NCBI GenBank assembly: GCA_032433595.1
Contig: JASWJB010000498.1
Location: 1-21,845, forward strand
Source: Conoideocrella luteorostrata
Lineage: Eukaryota > Ascomycota > Sordariomycetes > Hypocreales > Clavicipitaceae
Reading direction: 5' to 3'
Length of the DNA stretch: 21,845 bases
The position numbers and the translations under genes were made by a program. Shown in pieces: positions 18,736 to 21,845 of the stretch (position 1 is the first letter of the stretch; each line of letters opens with the position of its first letter). The notes beneath the pieces were generated by a model, which was not told the origin of the DNA, did no database searches, and saw nothing but the letters and a program-made list of their open reading frames with translations.

Positions 18736-18776
18736 CTTACTGCAATTGCTCGCACGCTTGACGAGGGATTCCAACA

Positions 18777-19721
18777 GGCCTCCTTGTTGGACCCATCATC
18801 AAATGTTCAGAAGCTTGTGAAAAATCAGATCGTACCCGCTTGAAAGGGCGAGGATCTAACAGTAACGCTTTATAAAACTTCCTCTTGCTGCTCTTTTCCC
18901 GCTTTCTGGTGAGTTCCTTTTTATGCTGATCCTTGTCTATACCTATTAGCTGTCTTTGGAATCTGCGCACACTATTGCATAGACTAGCAAAGCTCAAAGA
19001 ACTTCACTACCTCTATCAGTGTTTACTATTTTTTCAGGCAGAAAAGAACACACCAAACGCCCAGAGGACCTTATGATACTGTTCGGTATCAGTTGATCAA
19101 ATGGTTTGTACGCTTGGTTTGTCGATATTGCGTGGTCCAATTCAATTGCACAAGTGTAGCCAAAGTCGCAGGACGGAGTTATAAGTCAAATGTGTGAGTC
19201 GGAATCGTATGGCATCGGTTTGTTTCTCAATTAAGCTCGCGGTCTTGTTTAACTGCATATAATCAGATAGTTTAGGTACCCAAGTAGTTAGTATCATATA
19301 ATAACAAGTATTTAATAATAAAGTTAAAAATTTAAAATATTAATTTGCTTCACAAAGAAGGCATAATTTCTTTTTATTCTAAGGGGACCTACGTTAAGTA
19401 TAAATACATTGTTGAAGGCTGGCTAAAATCATGCTTGTCGAAGAAAATCCTCACTCCAAGGAGCTACCCTGGGCCGCTCAAATTCACACACAAAATAGCT
19501 AGTCCAAAAATGCTTCTGTACTGCTGCTTTAATAGCCTCCTTATTAATTTAGCGTATACCTAGGCGTATAAATTAAAGCAAGGCTTTTGTGTCTCAAGAC
19601 ATAGTGACAAAAAAGATCTTCTAGGCTGACTAAACGAATCATCTGATGCTTTGCAGTGTGGAAAATTGTCCTTGATTTCTGTCTAATTTGACAGGGAATT
19701 TAACTGCCACTTATCTCTTTC
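18777..19721. other. Stretch between LTRs without a recognised gene
   Basis: A minus-strand frame of about 75 codons (18997 down to the LTR boundary) is strongly basic (KKELTRKREKSSKRKFYKAL, then DPRPFKRVRSDFSQ) and reads straight into the family-B LTR. It may be the 3' end of a gene truncated by that insertion. I do not recognise it and it has no ATG. 19240-19560 is AT-rich with one empty 72-codon frame. Confidence 0.35.
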
Positions 19722-19927
19722 TGTTAGAATCCTTTTTCAAGCGTACGAGCAATTGCGGACAGGGTCACGTGGCTATCCTAGCACGCCTCTTTTGTACGGC
19801 GCGCTCGGGGGCATTCCTCTTTCTCTTCTCCTTCTTCTTAGATAGGACCAAATGAATTGAATTGTTTTTCTTATTGTTTTCCTTCAACTTCTGGTGCCAG
19901 TTACTCGAAGCCCCTGTGCTTCCAACA
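19722..19927 (+). mobile_element. Family-B LTR, 206 bp
   Basis: Starts TGTTAGAATCC and ends CCCTGTGCTTCCAACA, with CACGTG at 19766-19771, GCACGCC...GGCGCGC around CTTTTGTAC, and the CTTCTTCTTAGATA tract. It aligns along its length to the split copy at 18407-18776 (opposite strand). The flanks CTTTC and GATGC do not match, so there is no target duplication, as expected if the copy came from recombination between elements or the flanks decayed. Confidence 0.75.
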
Positions 19928-20819
19928 GATGCAAATGCCGGATTGTCGTGCAATAAACCCATCAGAACATCGTGCACCCTGGGTAGCAGGAACTAGGCAG
20001 CAGGTAGCACTATTTATTTATTTATTTATTCATTTACTCATTCATTCATCGACTGTCCCAGCCGCCTTTTCAGCAGCTATGCAGCCTGCAGCTACCAATA
20101 CAGACGCTCCCATAATCCTGGGGATTAGTCTCTTGTGCAGGAACATGTCAACTCGTCTAGCCCGGCACGAACCACGCTGTGGTCGAGACCAAGATCGAAA
20201 GAGAGCAGACGATGCGACTCGTTGGAAGGATCAGTCTAATAGTGACAAGGGCCTGACAAGTGTAGGGTTATCGGCATTTCCGACATGTTGATAGAATTTG
20301 TTGAATTACACAGATTTATCCATGTGACAAGTGCCCAGCGGCGCGGCAGCATTGGCCTTGAGACTAATTTACAGAGTCGCAAGATTGAATAAAGCAGATC
20401 TACCGACGAAACCTACATCTCTAGCCAACAATTAGATCTAGAACGGCAATTTCACGTTGAATTACGAATTACACGTATGCGCTCCTGACTTTGTGTCTGT
20501 CCGCCACCGAATAAACTGTTTCACTTCCATGATCAGACTGTTTTGGAGTTTTCTGGCATAGCGGGCCACCGGTGGAGACGGTCCCGGAATGTATACATGG
20601 GTACCCACCGGTCCAATTTGAGGTTCTGGCTAGTTAGTTACATTCGCGGTTCTAAACAAGTCCAAGTTTAATAGTTACCACTGGGGACCCAAACAGGGAT
20701 TCTTTTACACCTCAGGTCTGATACACCGTGGTTAATTTTGGTAAGACACACGGATCGCCGCATTGTACTCTGTACAGAATTTTTTTAAACTGCATCATGT
20801 TCTGTCATGGTCTTGTCCC
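19928..20819. other. Stretch between LTRs without a recognised gene
   Basis: A 144-codon plus-strand frame (19857-20291) starts inside the LTR and runs through a TTTA microsatellite, so it is not taken as a gene. No reverse transcriptase, integrase, protease or primer-binding site was found, so the two flanking LTRs do not bound a retrotransposon of either family. Confidence 0.45.
20011..20049 (+). repeat. TTTA/TTCA tetranucleotide microsatellite
   Basis: TATT repeated several times grading into CATT units. Confidence 0.85.
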
Positions 20820-21014
20820 TGTTGGAATGCCGCCAAGCACAATAGGAAGCAGAGAGCTCGTCACGTGGTCACCTTCTAGCCACGATATTTATACGACGAT
20901 ATCGTGCCTCCCACCGTGACTTCTTTTCCTCTTCTTAGATAACAGACACTTATGAATATATTCAATTTGAAGCCAACAATCTAGATCGCTGCACAGAACC
21001 CTGTGCAACCCACA
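20820..21014 (+). mobile_element. Family-A solo LTR, 195 bp, with perfect 5-bp target duplication
   Basis: Begins TGTTGGAATGCC and ends GTGCAACCCACA, closely matching 18735-18536 in the opposite orientation. GTCCC flanks it at 20815-20819 and 21015-21019. It contains CACGTG (20862-20867), TATTTATA (20886-20893) inside CACGATA/TATCGTG arms (20881-20906), and the CTTCTTAGATA tract. No internal retrotransposon genes are attached. It ends 129 bp before the likely ATG of the aspartic-protease gene. Confidence 0.93.
20881..20906 (+). promoter_or_regulatory. TATA-like core within an inverted repeat, upstream of the protease gene
   Basis: TATTTATA is framed by 7-bp CACGATA/TATCGTG arms, 13 bp after an E-box. 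Orientation and distance (about 250 bp to the ATG at 21144) would suit LTR-driven transcription of the protease gene, which is inference only. Confidence 0.5.
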
Positions 21015-21143
21015 GTCCCGCCCCGACTTGATAAAAACAACTATTTAGCACTATTTCCAACGCTAACTCCTAGACTCTCGTTACATTCTAAGCCCGTATT
21101 TGCTCTGAATTCAGTTAACTTCACAGCTAGATTATTGAGTAGT

Positions 21144-21753
21144 ATGACTACTATGGCTCTCGTTAAGCCTTTTGTTTTCTTGCTGGTGTCCACGGCGGTG
21201 GCAGCACCAGCAAACCATAAAGGAAGCTCGACCAAGGCCATCGCCGAAAGTCAATATGGCCTTCTGCAACTTCCTCTATTTACAGTGCCCATTAACCCAG
21301 AGGTACTATCCGGAAAAACACAGAAGCGTGATGTCTCAACTAGCATTCATAATCACAAATATGGTGGTCCAAGACCGGTTACGGCACTGGGAGTTGCGCT
21401 CAATGTCGGGACTCCGCCACAGAAGATCATTGTCGAACCAGATACGGGATCTACTAAGCTCTGGGTGCCAGGTTTTACACCGAACCAGAACCTCGACACA
21501 TCCCAGGGTACTTTTTTTCACCAAAAAGATAGCAGCTCCTTGCAGGATCTTAAAAAAGAGGGCTTTTCGCAATATTCACGAGAATTAGTCATGTTGAACA
21601 TGGTCTCTGACGAGGTCTCAATACACGGTCCGTTAGACATGTTTACAATGTATAGACTTGTTCCTTCTAATTCGTTTTCGTTTCTCTTTTAGGGTCATCG
21701 ATCGGCAAAACAACGTTCGTGTCACGACTTGGGAAACTGGTAAAGCAGAGTGA
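21144..21753 (+). CDS. Aspartic protease (pepsin-like, A1), N-terminal lobe only; truncated or partial
   Basis: The likely start at 21144 (MTTMALVKPF; a second ATG is at 21153) gives a signal peptide (LVKPFVFLLVSTAVAAPA), a propeptide ending at a Lys-Arg site (KTQKRDVSTS), and the first catalytic motif in VGTPPQKIIVEPDTGSTKLW. A 43-nt intron is likely at 21650-21692 (GTATAG, branch TTCTAATT, TTTTAG). It extends the frame through VIDRQNNVRVTTWETG to TGA at 21751-21753, 188 aa in all, instead of stopping at 21690. Full A1 enzymes have about 400 residues and a second DTG/DSG motif; neither it nor the flap Tyr is visible. The gene may therefore be decayed, or its remaining exons may lie beyond the window. 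The sequence between DTGS and the end is poorly conserved (FFHQKDSSSLQDLK), which favours decay. A further in-frame ATG at 21003 lies inside the LTR and is not the natural start. Confidence 0.7.
21650..21692 (+). other. Probable 43-nt intron in the aspartic-protease gene
   Basis: GTATAG donor, TTCTAATT branch-like sequence, pyrimidine-rich tract and TTTTAG acceptor. Removal joins DMFT to MVIDRQNN in phase. Confidence 0.6.
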
Positions 21754-21845
21754 TAGACAAGACTTCTGAAGTATTCGTAGCTTCTTAGCAACAAGGTAGC
21801 ACTGTATTGTGAACGGTCTTAATCTCTGGCCATCTAACAATCTGG

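Larger units (their letters stand above)
18407..18776 (-). mobile_element. Family-B LTR, 3'-truncated and split by a family-A solo LTR
   Basis: On the minus strand it starts TGTTGGAATCCC at 18776 and runs to 18741. It is interrupted by the A LTR (18735-18536) plus its duplication, then continues through CTAGCGCGCC, CTTTTATAC and GGCGCGC, the CTTCTTCTCTCTTAGAT tract, and TTGTTTTGCTTCA near 18407. It matches the B LTR at 19722-19927 on the other strand. The 3' end (CCTGTGCTTCCAACA in the other copy) is missing, and the truncated end abuts the piggyBac fragment. No target duplication of its own is evident. Confidence 0.8.

Noticed and set aside
19857..20291. Plus-strand 144-codon open frame
   Set aside because: It begins inside the family-B LTR and runs through a TTTA microsatellite (giving FIYLFIHLLIH). 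No domain; composition reflects repeats.
19722..21014. A complete LTR retrotransposon between the two plus-strand LTRs
   Set aside because: The two LTRs belong to different families, each A copy has its own target duplication, and no gag/pol motifs lie between.
1..21845. CRISPR array, bacterial operon or phage region
   Set aside because: No spaced direct repeats of CRISPR type, no Shine-Dalgarno-linked gene strings, and spliceosomal introns throughout the real genes.

Overview
The window looks like accessory, repeat-rich DNA of a filamentous ascomycete, probably a Sordariomycete; the species cannot be told from the sequence. The reasons are short GT-AG introns (44 to 117 nt, with CTAAC/CTGAC/CTAAT-like branch sites), fungal-specific families (Fungal_trans_2 regulator, F-box protein, fungal C2H2 finger protein, FAD amine oxidase, pepsin-like protease), long gene-free AT-rich stretches, and transposon relics. 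I found no tRNA, rRNA, CRISPR array or bacterial operon.

Layout. Positions 1-4040 hold a 413-bp inverted-repeat element with flanking target duplications, one possible transposase helix-turn-helix scrap, and otherwise non-coding or decayed DNA. At 4041-5320 (+) lies a broken gene resembling the region downstream of the catalytic module in fungal GH18 chitinases. At 5406-6866 (-) is an F-box protein gene with one in-frame stop inside the F-box. At 8033-9396 (-) is an apparently intact three-exon FAD-dependent amine oxidase of 406 aa. From 9397 to 11290 there are only simple repeats, a 71/73-bp tandem duplication and an LTR fragment. At 11291-13826 (-) is a seven-exon Fungal_trans_2 regulator whose introns can all be traced but which carries two stops and one frameshift. 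It is divergent from an intact three-exon C2H2 zinc-finger gene at 14336-15317 (+). At 16078-16604 (-) is a small secreted protein resembling the 'Up-regulated in Daf-2' domain, shifted out of frame with its ATG.

The right third (17.9-21.0 kb) is a transposon graveyard. A piggyBac-type transposase fragment abuts an LTR of one family (B), which is split by a complete solo LTR of a second family (A) with perfect 5-bp target duplications. A further B LTR and a second A solo LTR, also with a perfect duplication, follow. The second A LTR ends about 130 bp before the start codon of an aspartic-protease-like gene that holds only the first catalytic lobe at the window edge.

The genes do not form one evident pathway. 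The clearest theme is partial decay: two genes (FAD oxidase, C2H2 regulator) are intact across every splice junction, while their neighbours carry one to a few disabling changes each. The LTRs share an unusual layout, with an E-box followed by a TATA-like core inside an inverted repeat, and one sits where it could act as promoter of the protease.
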